Counted from the first letter of the stretch, positions 20,641-32,610 are shown. The stretch: 64,000 nt of DNA from Vespula vulgaris (GCF_905475345.1 NC_066587.1:1278070-1342069); one strand, 5' to 3'. The notes: generated by a model from the letters alone, not told the origin. Numbers and translations are program-made.

Positions 20641-21440
20641 TCTTGATTGCATTTCGATTATGTATGGGTCTACGTATCTATGTACGTAAGCGAATTTATG
20701 TATGTGTATGTACGTTCGCGTGTGACAAAGTCTTCTGATTAATTAAATAAAAAATAATAAATTACATGAAATCTTCTGAAAGAAGATTTACATCGAGTTT
20801 CTTTCCTTCTTGATTCTGTTTTTTCTTTTTGTTTTACATTCGATCGTTTCAGAAAAAGAATAGGAAACAAAAAGTACGAAAAGGGAAAAATAAAAATCTA
20901 CGAAGAACGAGTTAAGTCGTTTTTTCTTTTGACGTTTGTTGCCGTCTTTGAATTATTAAAAAAAAAAAAAAAAAGAAAAGAACAGAGAAAAAGAAAAAGA
21001 AATGTGATCTCGATTGAACGAAATTTATCGGTAGTCGAACTGATCAATTACTTTTAAAAAAACTTTTTAAAGAAGTAAATGAACGAGAAAGAAAAATAAT
21101 AATTAAGAAATTGTTTCTTGATCGATCGGAAATAAAACATTTCCACGCGTTATCTTCCAACGATAATACCAACGATAAGAATAAGATATTAGGGAGGAAA
21201 ATTGGTTGTAAGTTTTTCTTTCTGTTTCTTTTTTTTTTGCGATTACGTTCAACGAACAAAGCAAAATGTGTAAAAGCCCCTCGTCGGTCGTCATTGCTCG
21301 TCGTAGTCGTCGTAGCTGTCGTAGCCATCGTAGCTGTCGTAACCGGGGTGGAGAAAGGCGGAGTAAAATGATTCTGTAGGGGTTGAACGTTTCCCCTTCG
21401 CTTATAACTTTACGTTATGTCATATGGTGGTAGCATAGAG
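20641..21440. other. AT-rich unique intergenic sequence
   Basis: Mostly unique, AT-rich, with an A-homopolymer near 20959-20974 and a GTCGTA-type trinucleotide stretch at 21297-21345. No gene is recognised. Confidence 0.5.
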
Positions 21441-21443
21441 AGA

Positions 21444-21446
<3 letters not shown>

Positions 21447-21485
<39 letters not shown>
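21447..21485. repeat. (AT)n microsatellite
   Basis: A pure 39-bp AT tract. Confidence 0.97.
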
Positions 21486-21488
<3 letters not shown>

Positions 21489-21543
21489 AGATAGAGAAAA
21501 AGAGGGAGAGAGAGAAAGAACACCCTATGAGAGTTGTACGAAC

Positions 21544-21560
21544 GCCATTTTAAAAATGGC
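21544..21560. repeat. Inverted GCCATTTT pair
   Basis: GCCATTTT at 21544-21551 and AAAATGGC at 21553-21560 form a near-perfect palindrome with a single central base. The arms match the core of Pho/YY1 sites. Confidence 0.7.
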
Positions 21561-21764
21561 AGAAGATTCAAATGCCTTACGATCTTGCAATATTAATAGA
21601 ATAAAATTAATGATAAAAAGTAACAACAAAAAAAAACGACGACAACGATAGAATTTATAGAATAAGGTAAAAAACTGAAATATAATCTCGTCTTTGGTTA
21701 TAGAATATAGGTATAGTTATATATCATGAAAGATTAACTTGGCAATAGAGAGAGAGTTTGTAAA

Positions 21765-21767
21765 GAC

Positions 21768-21818
<51 letters not shown>

Positions 21819-21985
21819 AGGAGTACGGTGTAGTACCTAAGTAAAAGAGAAAGGGGGATGGTGGAGTGGTGGGGTTTATGCAAATGCAAAAGGAACTCTC
21901 TTGGCCCTCCAACCCAGAGAAAGAAAGAGAGGGAAAAGGAGAAGGAGAAAGAGAGAAAGAGAGAGAGAGAGAGAGAGAAGGAGAA
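21765..21985. repeat. (AG)n fields
   Basis: A 43-bp AG tract at 21772-21814 and GA-rich runs at 21918-21980. Confidence 0.95.
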
Positions 21986-22660
21986 GAGCCCAACACGCGT
22001 TCCTGACCCGGTGCTGTCACGACTTTAGAACAATGGCGTCGATATACATGTCTCATTTATATACACGTATTCCTCGATACGGTGTACGCTCTCGGATACG
22101 AACGGAGATCCTCGTGCACGACGACGAGTCCCGAAGGAGGATATCCTCCTTCTACAACCCCTTGTCCTGATAAAATCCTTCCAATGGAAATCAATTCGAT
22201 AGAGAGAAAGAGAGTGAGAGAGAGAGAGAGGAAGAGGGGAAAAGAGGGAGAAGTTAAGCTAGATCATTTATCATCTATATTATTGTACCATGAGTATCAC
22301 GACTGTCCTCCCGTGCGACCAATTAACGTGCCTAATTAATCATCGATTCAAATCGTCGAGCAAATACCACGTCGCATTTATGATAGAATACGTGTGCGAA
22401 GTTAATGATCTCTTGTCTAAACGAGAAAAAAAAAAGAAAAAAAAAAGAGAAGGTAAAAGGGGAAAAAAAAGGATAGAGATCGACCGGGAGATACGTACTC
22501 GTATACGCGTTAGGGTAGGTCAAAAAAAGTTTCTAGCTGGGTCAAAAGTTTTTGACCGGGCCAGAAAGTTCCTAGGATTATTCTTGAAAATCAATCGTCT
22601 GGCTCTTCTTTCCCAAGACTTTTCTCGGCTCGCTCGCGCTATTGGTACTATGTAAGTTTT
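21986..22660. other. Unique sequence with palindrome GGTCAAAA/TTTTGACC
   Basis: Unique CpG-containing sequence with an AG run at 22203-22230 and an A-rich run at 22425-22470. GGTCAAAA at 22540-22547 and TTTTGACC at 22550-22557 form a perfect hairpin with a 2-nt centre. An AGGTCA half-site precedes it at about 22518. Confidence 0.5.
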
Positions 22661-23500
22661 GCACAAAGCCATGATACCTTTAGTTTTACCGTCTGAACGG
22701 AATAATGGAGAAGAAAAAACAAAGAAACAAAAGAAAATTATTCCGAAGAGGTTTCGCAGGGAAGCTAAAAAAAAAAAAAGAAAACGAAAGAGGGATAGAT
22801 CGATCGATCGTTTTAACTTAGAATCGCTAAGAAACTTTTCACTCGAACACTGTGCAACGATATCCTTGAATAAATCAAGAAGGATGACGATTACAAGGGA
22901 CGTTTAAAGCAGGAAAAAAAATTATCGGATTAATCAGGACACGCTAGGTATATACTTACATACGTAACTACGCGTACACTCGCATCACGTATAATATTAC
23001 ACTTCGTAGAAATTTCGAAAGGAAAAAGATTGAAGAGGCAAAAAGAAGGAAGACAGAGACAGTAAAGGAAATCAAAGTAAAAGAAAAAAAAAAAAACAGA
23101 AAAAAAAAGAAAAAAAAACCAGAGAAAATCGAGGTGAGATTTTATTCTTTTATTTTCGTATTTTTTTTCTTTCTTTTTTCTTCCGAGCTAACATAAGGAA
23201 AGGAAGGGTAGGTATTGATTCCCGTCGATGTTACGTAGGGGATGGTGAAGGGAAAGGAAGGAAGGAAAGAAGGAAGGAAGGAAGGAAGGAAGAAAAGAAG
23301 GATGGGGGAGAAGAGTGGAGAGAGAAAGGGATGCATTTTGCTCCAAGGCAGAAGAGAAAGAGAGTTAAAAGGGAAGGGGGTAAGAAAAGTTGGTTCGCGA
23401 TCGGGTTGGGTAGGGTGAAGGGGAGGGTTGATTCTCGTTTTACGGCACCTAGCAAACTGGAACGTGCGACCAGCTTATTATAAGTCAAGCGAGGAAGGCC
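22661..23500. other. A/G-rich intergenic block
   Basis: A-rich and purine-rich runs at 22700-22800 and 23030-23130, a GGAA/GAAG array at 23249-23300, and G-rich unique sequence to 23500. No gene is recognised. Confidence 0.6.
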
Positions 23501-23505
23501 GGCTG

Positions 23506-23544
<39 letters not shown>

Positions 23545-23830
23545 TTCTATGAAAACTTTATGTTTTTGGGAGAGGAAAGGAAGAGGAAGGGGACTCTCTT
23601 TCTGGGACAAGGGACTCTCGAGTAAACTCGATCTTCATCGAACCATCAACCCTCTTCCTCTTCCTCTTCCTCTTCCTCTTCATCTTCTTCTTCTTCTTCT
23701 TCTTCTTCTTCTTCTTCTTTCTCTTCCTCATTCTCCTCCTCTTCTTCCTCTTCTTTTTTTCTTTTTTCCTGTTCTTTTTTTCTCGTTTTCGTCTTCCTCC
23801 TTCTCGTCCTCTCTTTCTCTTCGTCAGTTA
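23501..23830. repeat. (CT)n, (CTTCCT)n and (TTC)n
   Basis: CT/CTTT runs at 23503-23550, then unique sequence, then CTTCCT hexamers at 23650-23680 and TTC trinucleotides at 23684-23721, with pyrimidine-rich sequence following. Confidence 0.93.
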
Positions 23831-24079
23831 ACGAACCCGGCCGTGCGTCGCTCGGAGAAAAATTTCAACGATTCCCCCTTACGAATTTAATAACCGTAAA
23901 GGGTGAGTGCAGGATTTATGGGGGAACGGTCCTGGTTTGAAGTAAAAAGAGAAAGAAAGAGAAAGAAAATAGAAAAGAGAAAATACAAAAACAAGAAGAA
24001 AGTACGACTCGTAGGGAGCATGAAAAGGGAGCTATTAATTCGATCTCCTTCTATTTAGATATCTTCGAAGGATCAGAGA

Positions 24080-24540
24080 GATGGAGAGAGAGAGAGAGAG
24101 AGAGAGAAAGAGATGTGCACAGATATAAACGAATCGATCGTACCAAGTATTTAAACGGTAATGCTTAGATTCTGGTTTCTTGAAACGAGGGTAAGAAGGA
24201 AAAGGAAAAAGCAGAAGAGGAAAAACAAAAAGAAGGACGAGAAGAAGAAGACGACGACTACGACGACGAAAAGAAGAAGAAGAAGAAGAAGAAAAAAGAT
24301 GAGGAGGAGGAGGAGGGGTAAGAAGATGAAGGTTAGGGGGTGGGGAGAGAGAGGGGCTCGAAGGAAACACAGGACTCGCACGTATCGTCGCAGCGATTCA
24401 ATAGTCGACGTGCAAACGTTCGAGAACGGGAGGCCTCTCGCACGTACGCGAACGAGAAGAAGAAAGAGGAGGAGGAGGAGGAGAAGGAGGAGGAGGAGGA
24501 GGAGGAGGAAGAAGGAGGAGGAGAGATAGAGAACGTAGGA
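24080..24540. repeat. (AG)n, (GAA)n/(GAC)n and (GGA)n
   Basis: An AG run at 24083-24107, mixed GAA/GAC trinucleotides at 24235-24300 and a GGA array at about 24465-24525, separated by short unique segments. Confidence 0.93.
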
Positions 24541-24623
24541 GTTCAAATGGTCGGGCCGTGGTCCAAGGAGATATATAAGAGGGGTAATTTATTAGGGCCG
24601 GAGGCGTGCTTCTAGAGAAGCAC
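24541..24623. other. Unique island ending in an 8-bp hairpin
   Basis: TATATAAG lies near 24570. GTGCTTCT at 24606-24613 pairs perfectly with AGAAGCAC at 24616-24623 around a 2-nt loop. No transcript can be inferred. Confidence 0.45.
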
Positions 24624-24690
24624 CACCACTACTACCACCACTACCACCACCACCACCACCACCACCACCACCACCACCACTACCACCAAC
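24622..24690. repeat. (CAC)n trinucleotide array
   Basis: CAC units with scattered ACT units over about 69 bp; the complement gives a poly-Val frame. Confidence 0.96.
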
Positions 24691-24882
24691 TGCAGGAAAC
24701 CTAGGCAGGATGGTTTTAGAACCATCGTAAGGGGGTTGCCCCGAGACGATTCTGAATGCGAACGAAGAGGCGACGTTGCCGGCGCACTGTCGTTCTTGGT
24801 TGGTGGTGCGGATCTCGTTACGTGCGAGAGTTCACGGGTCACGCGAGAATCGTGAACTCTTCGCGCGAAAGAAAGACAGGAG

Positions 24883-24915
<33 letters not shown>

Positions 24916-25130
24916 GGAAAGTAACGATAAGTTGTCTCCGTTCTTCCTTTATCTTCGCATTAATAATCCTCGAGAGCATTGGGGGCCTCCTACCTTGAAC
25001 GTTCGTTCTTCCTCCTTCTCCGATATTTTTACGACTAGTCGCGACTATGGTTTTTGCAAATGTGCCAGAAAAGGTAGGTCGGTTCTTCGGTACCATCGCG
25101 GGAATATAATGGCTCGATTTTATAGAGAAA
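24691..25130. other. Unique CpG-rich island with one AG run
   Basis: Balanced unique sequence, interrupted by an AG run at 24893-24914. Frames on both strands are unconvincing. Candidate noncoding element. Confidence 0.4.
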
Positions 25131-25136
25131 AGGATG

Positions 25137-25424
25137 GAGAGAGAGAGAGAGAGAGAGACAGGGATAGTAAGCGATTAAAATGTGACAAAGAAAAGAGTTT
25201 CGACTTGAATATTATTTATTCAATAACCTATGTAGATGTATTATATACAGTAATATTTTTAAACGGATATTGAAAGAAATGAAAAAATATATATGTATAT
25301 ATTTACACGCCGATATTGTATAATAGATTAATCACTTCGAAATGAATATTTGCGAGAACTTGACTTCGTGTACGTATCTCTTTCTATAGTTTTAACATAT
25401 TTTCGTTGTCGTGTCATCTCCTAC

Positions 25425-25475
<51 letters not shown>
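25137..25475. repeat. (AG)n and (CT)n tracts around AT-rich sequence
   Basis: An AG run at 25137-25159 and a pure 48-bp CT tract at 25428-25475. Confidence 0.95.
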
Positions 25476-25478
<3 letters not shown>

Positions 25479-25920
25479 ATAGAGTATATAAATATACATA
25501 TACGTACACATGTATATACATCTTCTGCACTATGTATGTACTTTACATCCTCACAGTGTCGTCTTTCTTACTTTCCTACTTCATCCTTCTCCTGACGGCA
25601 GATTTATGCGTGTACGCGGGGGTTACGCAACGAATCGTATGCTGTTATATACATAAACACACATATATAAAACTATATACACGTATACACATCTAGTCAA
25701 CGCGTACTTACGTATTACACTCGCTCGACCTCGACGTACTACTATACGTACATATCTACATATCCACGTAGTACAGAGAGTGAATAGTACGCGTCGCTTA
25801 CGTTACATTATGCGGGATGATACTATACACGTAGAAGACGATACTTGCTTACGCTCGAAATATGCGGGATAAACTCGAAGAAATATCTCAACGCGAATCA
25901 GCTAGATATTATTTTCTCTA
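25476..25920. other. TACG/CATA-rich sequence and unique island
   Basis: CATA/TACG irregular repeats to 25690, then a CpG-rich unique island at 25695-25900 in which TATGCGGGAT occurs twice (about 25809 and 25861). Confidence 0.45.
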
Positions 25921-25934
25921 TCTTTCTCTCTTTC

Positions 25935-25967
<33 letters not shown>

Positions 25968-26260
25968 ATCTATCCTTCTCGGTTTTACACTTCTTCTTCT
26001 TTCCAAATCACCCGTTAGAAAAATATTCTTTCTTCCTTGAGAAAACACTAAGATTCTCTCTCTCTCTCTCTCTCTTTTCCCGTAAAATTCTCTACACCCT
26101 TTGTTTCCTTTCCCTTCCATTCATATCTATACACACACACACACACACACACACATTATATAGTGATGTATGTACGGCTTGCGTAAGCATCGTACAAAAG
26201 ACGAACTTGTTCTATCTCTTTCACTCCTATTCTCTATCTCTCTCTTTCTCTCTTTCTCGT
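25921..26260. repeat. (TATC)n, (CT)n and (CA)n
   Basis: TATC units at 25938-25968, CT at 26056-26075, a CA tract at 26129-26155 and CT runs at 26230-26258. Confidence 0.94.
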
Positions 26261-27300
26261 TCATTGAGCTTCGAAGAAGACGCGAGCGCGTATTCCTGGC
26301 ATTCGAGATTCTGTAGATTGCTACCGAAAGTACAATTCTTCTCTTCGGTATTATCGAACGGATGATATCACACATTGCCAGCAATGATTATTTCTCTTAG
26401 CCTTACGTCCGCCATTTTTTACTTTTTAAGATTGCTCGCGAAACGTTTGGGAAATGTTTTCCTTCCAACTTTTAGGAAATAGGTAGATAATAAGAACGAT
26501 TATGGAAATAATTGCAAAATTATGAGAGAGAGAAGAGCGACATGTTAAACGACTCAAGAGATTTAAACAAGTTCAGAATTAATCCTTTCGAGAAATATTT
26601 TAAATAAGTATTTATATACGTATTTATATTTATATTATATTTAATATTTTATATAGATTTTCTAACTTATGATATACTACTAACTACTACTACGTACGTA
26701 CGTTTAAGAAATAAATAAATAAATAAGTAAATAAATAAATAAATATTTGACATCCTGTAAAAATTGTTTTCTCGTATATTATCAAACTATCGAGTTACAT
26801 TAAATAATGTATTTATTGATACCTGTTGAAAAAATGAAAAAGGATCTAAAAATCCGAACAGATATGTATATAGATCTTAAAAAAAAAAGGGGAGATACGA
26901 ATATAAAATAAAAATAGAACGAAATAAATGAAAAAAAAAAGAAAATGTTTTAACTCCGAAAGCAAAAATTTTATTGGTACGTACGTGTTATCCTTCGTAC
27001 GTGTGCGTTGTTGTTAGAAGAGGCGAATGCGTGATCGTTAAATTAATTTATTACTATTATACTTGGAAAAGAGAATCAGGTTCGAGAATCAGGATAGACG
27101 ATCAGGAAATGTAAAGCCTAGCGCCTACATTCCTGGAATCTTACTCTCTCAGCATCATCGTAACTATATCTCTATGTACGAATGTAGTTATGTATATACG
27201 TATGTACATATAAAACGTCTCAAGGCACATCCACCTAATCGGCATTACCTAACATCGGAGATTTACGTGATCGTCTGCCGCTTTTACGAGAGTGTATATG
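26261..27300. other. AT-rich unique sequence with (AAAT)n
   Basis: GCCATTTT lies at 26411-26418. An AAAT array occupies 26711-26744. The remainder is unique, mostly AT-rich, without a recognised gene. Confidence 0.5.
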
Positions 27301-27893
27301 TATATATTCTTTCTCGCTCTCTCTTTCTCTTTCTGTTTGTCTGCTTTGTCTCTCTTTTTAACTAATATATATAAAATGTTATCAAACATAAGTTTAATAA
27401 TACTATATACGTATATCTAAAATCAATTAATCTAATGTTTACTAACTGAATAAATTGCTTATTCGAAAGAATAAGAATTCCTAATAGATGATTAATCTTG
27501 ATAATTGTAATCTGATCAGTATAATTCCATTGAAAATTGCAAATAGTTTTCTAGTTGCATATCATGTATTAGAAAATATCAAAGAGATGACGATATGTCG
27601 AACTAAGAGATTCGATCTATCATGAATACGTCTTCTATTGCCACGTGCCAATTTCGCTGCTGGTTTCTTCACATCTATACGATAATGATCGAGTTGGCTA
27701 ATGATCGATCGATCTTGAATATATTACATTGACTTAAGACAAAGAATCGAATGGTAATGGATCGTTCGTGTATCGAATTCTTTTTCTTCGCGTTTCTTAA
27801 AACATATTTTTTATCTCATTCTCTATCTCTTTCTCTCTCGATTACTTGGAAAAAGATTTTAAGCGGCATCGTTCTCTTAACGATGCACTTACG

Positions 27894-27895
<2 letters not shown>
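27301..27895. other. AT-rich unique intergenic sequence
   Basis: A short CT/CTTT run near 27308-27335, otherwise unique sequence. Nothing gene-like is seen. Confidence 0.45.

Positions 27896-27935
<40 letters not shown>
27896..27935. repeat. (AT)n microsatellite
   Basis: A pure 40-bp AT tract. Confidence 0.97.
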
Positions 27936-27937
<2 letters not shown>

Positions 27938-28080
27938 TAGTATATATAAACGAATGTCGACTGCGCCCGATTTCGAGCGATCATTATAGTTCTATCGTCG
28001 GCTCGTTAGCGATAAAGAGGAAGCTGCTGGTTAACTGAAAATATGGAATTTTCCGATGTCCTCTTTATTCTATATATATC

Positions 28081-28460
28081 TTTCTCTCTTCCCCCCCTCC
28101 CTCTCTCTCTCTCTCTCTCTTTCGTTCTTCAAGTATTAAAAAAAAAAAAGAAATAAAAGATGGGATAAACCGATCCGTTTTTAGCGATTACTCTTCTAGC
28201 CCTCTCTACCTACCCCATCGTCCCATCCCATCCCATCCCATCCCCATCCCTTGCGCTCAGCATCCCTTGACGTAGATTTTATTATATTACAAGAATACTC
28301 GTAAGAGTTTCTTCTCGTTCGAGACGAATAAGAAAAAAAAAGAGATAACAAAGGATAGAATGTAAGAGGACGAGAGAACGAGATAGAGAAAGAAAGAAAG
28401 AAAGAAAGAGAGAGAAAAAATAGAAAAACAAAGAGAGAGAGAGAGAGAGAGAGATTTTTG
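28081..28460. repeat. (CT)n, (CCCAT)n, (GAAA)n and (AG)n
   Basis: A CT run at 28100-28122, CCCAT pentamers at 28221-28245, GAAA units at 28389-28410 and an AG run at 28433-28455, separated by unique sequence. Confidence 0.93.
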
Positions 28461-28810
28461 TTTGAAAATAGAAAAGCACCGAAATCGGCGCCTATGCATA
28501 CACCTGTGTGCATAGGAGTGCCCGCGTAAAGTGCAACCGCACGATTCGCGCCGAAGCACTCGGCTATCCTTTCGAGAAGGACTAGGAAGAGATAGAGGAG
28601 ATAGAAGAGGAAGAGGAGGAGGAGAAAGAGGAAGAAGAGGAGGAGGAGGAGGAGGAGGAGGAGGAGGAGGAGGTGGTACCACGGCAAGGAAAATCGTTGC
28701 CGAGGATTACCCGTTAGACCCAAGCTCGGCATAAACGTCGAACCACTTTATTCGGCGTCGGTAACTAGACTCGCTTCGTAAGAGCTAACGTAGTAGAAGT
28801 GCGAGAGAGA
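28461..28810. other. Unique sequence around a (GGA)n array
   Basis: Balanced unique sequence at 28461-28590 and 28674-28800 flanks GGA/GAA trinucleotides at 28598-28673. Confidence 0.6.
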
Positions 28811-29006
28811 AAGAGAGAGAGAGGGGGGGGGGAAGAGAGATGAAAGATATAGGAATGGATAGAGAACGAAAGAGAGAGAGAGAGAGAGGGAAGTAGTAGT
28901 GTAGTAGTAAAAGAAGAAGAAGGAAAAGAGAGAAGAGAAGCTTCTGGCAGTAGTGTTACTGCTCGTTCTGCTAGTGGTGGTGATAAAAGAGTAGAAGAAG
29001 AGAAAC

Positions 29007-29045
<39 letters not shown>
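28806..29045. repeat. (AG)n field
   Basis: AG runs at 28806-28822, 28870-28889 and 29010-29044, and AGT/AAG trinucleotides near 28890-28920. Confidence 0.93.
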
Positions 29046-29047
<2 letters not shown>

Positions 29048-29089
29048 GGTGAATGCGGCGTTTAGGCGATGAAGGGTGAGAGGGGGCTA

Positions 29090-29400
29090 GGTAAAGAGGA
29101 GGATGGTCGTCGTACGGATGGACGGTGCTGAAGGTGGTTCGCTAATGTCACGCCGCGTTCCTAGAACCCTCCGCACGCTGAAATTAGATTACCGCGAGAT
29201 TGCTGGCCCTTCTCTCCTCTACCCTCTTCTTCTTCTTCTTCTTCTTCTTCTTCTTCTTCTTCGTCTTCTTCTTCATCTTCTTCTTCAAACGTAGTAGTTC
29301 CTCCGGCTCTCGTCTGCCTTCTCCTTTCGTCGTCCTCGTCGTCCTCGGAGTCCTCATCGTCCTCGTCGTCGTTGTCGTCGTTCTTAGAGTCTTTCTTTCC
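29090..29400. other. Unique island followed by (TTC)n and (GTC)n
   Basis: Unique CpG-rich sequence at 29090-29215, a TTC array at 29226-29285, and a CGTC/CTC trinucleotide stretch at 29325-29385. Confidence 0.6.
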
Positions 29401-29820
29401 TTCGCATCGTCACGGAGAACGAAACCTACCCGGTGGGCTCTTCTCTTTTTTTTTCTCTTTCTATGTATATGCGTGTATGTGTGTCTCTTTCTCTCTTTCC
29501 TTCTCTGTATCTTTTATATATGCATGTTGTATGTGTGTGTGTGTATATGTGCGTTGGTACGAGAGAGCAACAGTACCAGCAGCTAACGAGAATAATGTTT
29601 TCGCGTCTTGAAACCATCCAACGTGCCTACGCATGTGTTGTAAGTGGGAGAAGAAGGATAGATAGAACGAGAAAGAGAGAATGAGAGATAATGCGTGAGA
29701 GTGCGTCGATGTATACGTGTGTTCGTATCACCTACGCAACTGATGGCATGCAGGATGGAAAGTAACGATATCTACCGCACGCTATTTCTACGAACTCATC
29801 TCGAATCTCAATCCTCTTCT
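29401..29820. other. Unique sequence with TG/TATG runs
   Basis: TATG/TGTG-rich runs at 29460-29560 and unique sequence to 29820. No gene is recognised. Confidence 0.5.
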
Positions 29821-29825
29821 TCTTC

Positions 29826-29920
29826 GCACGCATGCACGCACGCACGCACGCACGCACGCATGCACGCATGCACGCAGGTAGGTAGGCACGCACGCACGTA
29901 TGCACGAACGAACGCACGTA
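29826..29920. repeat. (GCAC)n tetranucleotide array
   Basis: GCAC units with GCAT, GGTA and GAAC variants over about 95 bp. Its complement explains a Cys-Val-Arg-Ala frame. Confidence 0.95.
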
Positions 29921-31180
29921 TTACTTACTTGCGAAAAAAAGGTCCGATCGGATAAACAGATGTTGTATACGAATCGACACGCACGCACGCATTCACGTTT
30001 CTTTTTATTTTTTTATTTTTTTTAATTCTTTTTTTTTTTTCTTACTCGAACCTACCGATTTTGATTCTTTGATCCCTTAAATCTCTTCTCTCTTTCTCTC
30101 TAATTATATCTCTTCTTCTTTCTTTCATTCTTTTTTCTTTTTATTTTCGAATTAACCACGACGAAAGAATCGACTAGCAATTATTTTCTTTTTCGATCGA
30201 GAGAAATAATAAAATATTTACTCGTCATTGATTAGAGATAATTAAGAAGCAAGTTCATGAAGTTACATGAGAGAGAAAAAGTGTGTGTGTGTGTGTGTGG
30301 CTCGACGAAACTTTTCGATAAAAAAGTTTTTCGAATAAACGACGCGAATGGCGGGAATTAATTTATATATTTAACAGATAGAATTCATTACTATTGACCT
30401 TATTTTCTAATGTCCCACGATATTTGTCGTGTACTCGAGAGAAATTATTTTTTCTTTTATTCTTTCAATTAATTAATGTTACAATGATAAATGTAATAAA
30501 GGAAAACGAAAGGAAAGAAACTTGTAATTATCGACCACGTATTAATTATAATTTCGATAATTTTTAACGAAAAATATATTCCAAGACTTCATTTTCATTA
30601 CGATTAATTCGATAGTTTCAGATAACACAATTAGATAACGTAATTACTATTTAAAAACTCATCTATTTATTATCAATATATCCAATTCTCAGCTAATTTA
30701 TTATTACCTAAATTCATTGTGATTTCGATAATTCTAAAAATAAAAAAAAAACGATTGCAATCCAACTCGTATTTTTAATAATTCGATATGGATCTAAACG
30801 ATTAAAATTTAATTCGATTTAAGAAAAGTAACGGATTTACATCATTATTAATCGTACCATTTAATTCTGTTAATTATGAATGTAACAATATGTCAATATC
30901 AATTCACATCTAATTTATTAATTCATGAAAATTCTATATACTATGTAACCCTTATATACGTACAATCTACGAGAATACCTTAATTCGTACATCTAATTTT
31001 TTTTTTTTTTTTTTAATTAATATAGATTCACGTATAATCTGACATATATAAATATAAAAAAATATATATATATATAAAAGAATCTCAAATTCATCAAATT
31101 CTTTCTTCGAACAATTTAATTTCCGAATTTGACTCTTTCTCTCTTTTCCCTTCTGTCAAAAAGAAAAAAAAAAAAGAGGA
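29921..31180. other. AT-rich unique intergenic region
   Basis: A long stretch nearly free of microsatellites except T-rich runs near 30000-30040 and 31002-31014 and a TG run at 30281-30299. Stops are dense in all frames. Nothing gene-like is seen. Confidence 0.5.
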
Positions 31181-31184
31181 ACAA

Positions 31185-31265
31185 GATGACGACGACGATG
31201 ACAACAAATGATGATGATGACGATGATGACAAAGATGATGAACAAGAATAAGAAGACGAAGTAGA
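31185..31265. repeat. (GAT)n/(GAC)n trinucleotides
   Basis: Degenerate GAC, GAT and AAG trinucleotides. Confidence 0.9.
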
Positions 31266-31520
31266 CAAGAGACTCGATAGAAACGGGTTAACGTTTTGCG
31301 GTAGATTTTGCGGTAGAAGAGCCCAGCATCCGGGACGAACTATTAATTTCCTTTCGGTCTCACCGATTTCCGCGGGCACCCCACCCACCGCGTAATCTTC
31401 TTCGCTGATTCGACGAAGATTCAATGCTGAAGTTTACGTGTGGTAGATGCGCGACGGGAGATCCTACTTGCGATCTCGCTCGATCCTTATCTCGAAAACG
31501 GATATCCGTTTTGGACTGTC
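31266..31520. other. Unique island with 11-bp hairpin
   Basis: Balanced unique sequence. The arm 31394-31404 pairs with 31411-31421 (11 bp, one mismatch, 6-nt loop). No coding frame with family resemblance. Confidence 0.45.
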
Positions 31521-31538
31521 TGCTTGCTTGCTTGCTTA

Positions 31539-31579
<41 letters not shown>

Positions 31580-31580
31580 C
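31521..31580. repeat. (TTGC)n array
   Basis: TTGC units with one TTAC variant. On the opposite strand this is CAAG, one of the units of the array at 13713-13877. Confidence 0.96.
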
Positions 31581-31944
31581 CATCTAGCCAAATCTTTTCA
31601 ATCGAATTCATTCGATCGAGATTCGATTCAAGATTTTCTATTCTGTCGATTCATGACATTTTCTAAATAGAGTTTGCCTTCGATTTTAATTAATTGTATG
31701 TTGTGTGTGTGTGTGTGTGTGTAAATATTATAAATGTAGATATATGATTCAAACGATGATTCAATAAATGATACGAGTAAGAATATTTCTATATAAAGTG
31801 TGTTGATAGCTAGTATTCTTAATATTGCATTTTTATAAATATCATTCGATTATTATAATTCAGATAAATCGTATAGTATTGATAAAAACATATTACGATA
31901 TAATAACAACAAAAAGATATATACATACATATCTATATACATAA

Positions 31945-31996
<52 letters not shown>

Positions 31997-32160
31997 CACT
32001 AACGGTATAACAAATATTATAATATTACACAAATTGAATAATTATTATTATTAATAATTAATATAAATACAAAAACAATACATACATACACACACATATA
32101 TAAAATATTATAATTAATATATTTTATTTACTACATATAACGTATTACTGTAAATTTACT
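31581..32160. other. AT-rich block with (TG)n and (AT)n
   Basis: A TG run at 31701-31721, a CA/AT compound tract at about 31944-31991, and AT-rich unique sequence. Confidence 0.8.
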
Positions 32161-32480
32161 TCTACGGATATCTGTAGATTCGAAGATGAATTTACGATCT
32201 AAGCTCGCGATCTTCGTTTTCTAATACGGTCGATCTACTCGGTGTGTCGCTATCAACTTGAAATTCTCGTGAGGGTCTTAATAACAAAAGTTTCCCCTCT
32301 TGTACGATCGACTATGGCAACGCGCACGATCTCTTAGTCGTCGTTGTTCAGCGCATCGTGAACGCGCGCGCGCGCTACGGACTCTTCAAGTATCGTCTTA
32401 CAGCTTACGAAGATTTCGCTTGTATACTCGCTTCTGCGATCCGACTACCATCCGCCCACGTGCCTCTACTATCCTCTCTT
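32161..32480. other. Unique CpG-rich island with (CG)n
   Basis: Balanced unique sequence containing an alternating CG run at 32363-32375, capable of left-handed DNA. No gene is recognised. Confidence 0.4.
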
Positions 32481-32487
32481 TTAGTTT

Positions 32488-32534
32488 CTCTCTCTCTCTC
32501 TCTTTCTGTCTGTTTCTCCTTCTCCTTCTCTCTT

Positions 32535-32567
<33 letters not shown>

Positions 32568-32610
32568 GTCTGTTTCTCCTTCTCTTTCTCTTCTTATCGC
32601 TAATCTGATA
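32488..32610. repeat. (CT)n field with 60-bp internal duplication
   Basis: A CTTTCTGTCTGTTTCTCC segment occurs twice, near 32502 and 32562, within CT repeats. This indicates a recent local duplication of the pyrimidine tract. Confidence 0.85.

Noticed and set aside
29826..29920. CRISPR-like regular array
   Set aside because: A continuous tetranucleotide repeat without unique spacers, in a eukaryotic context.
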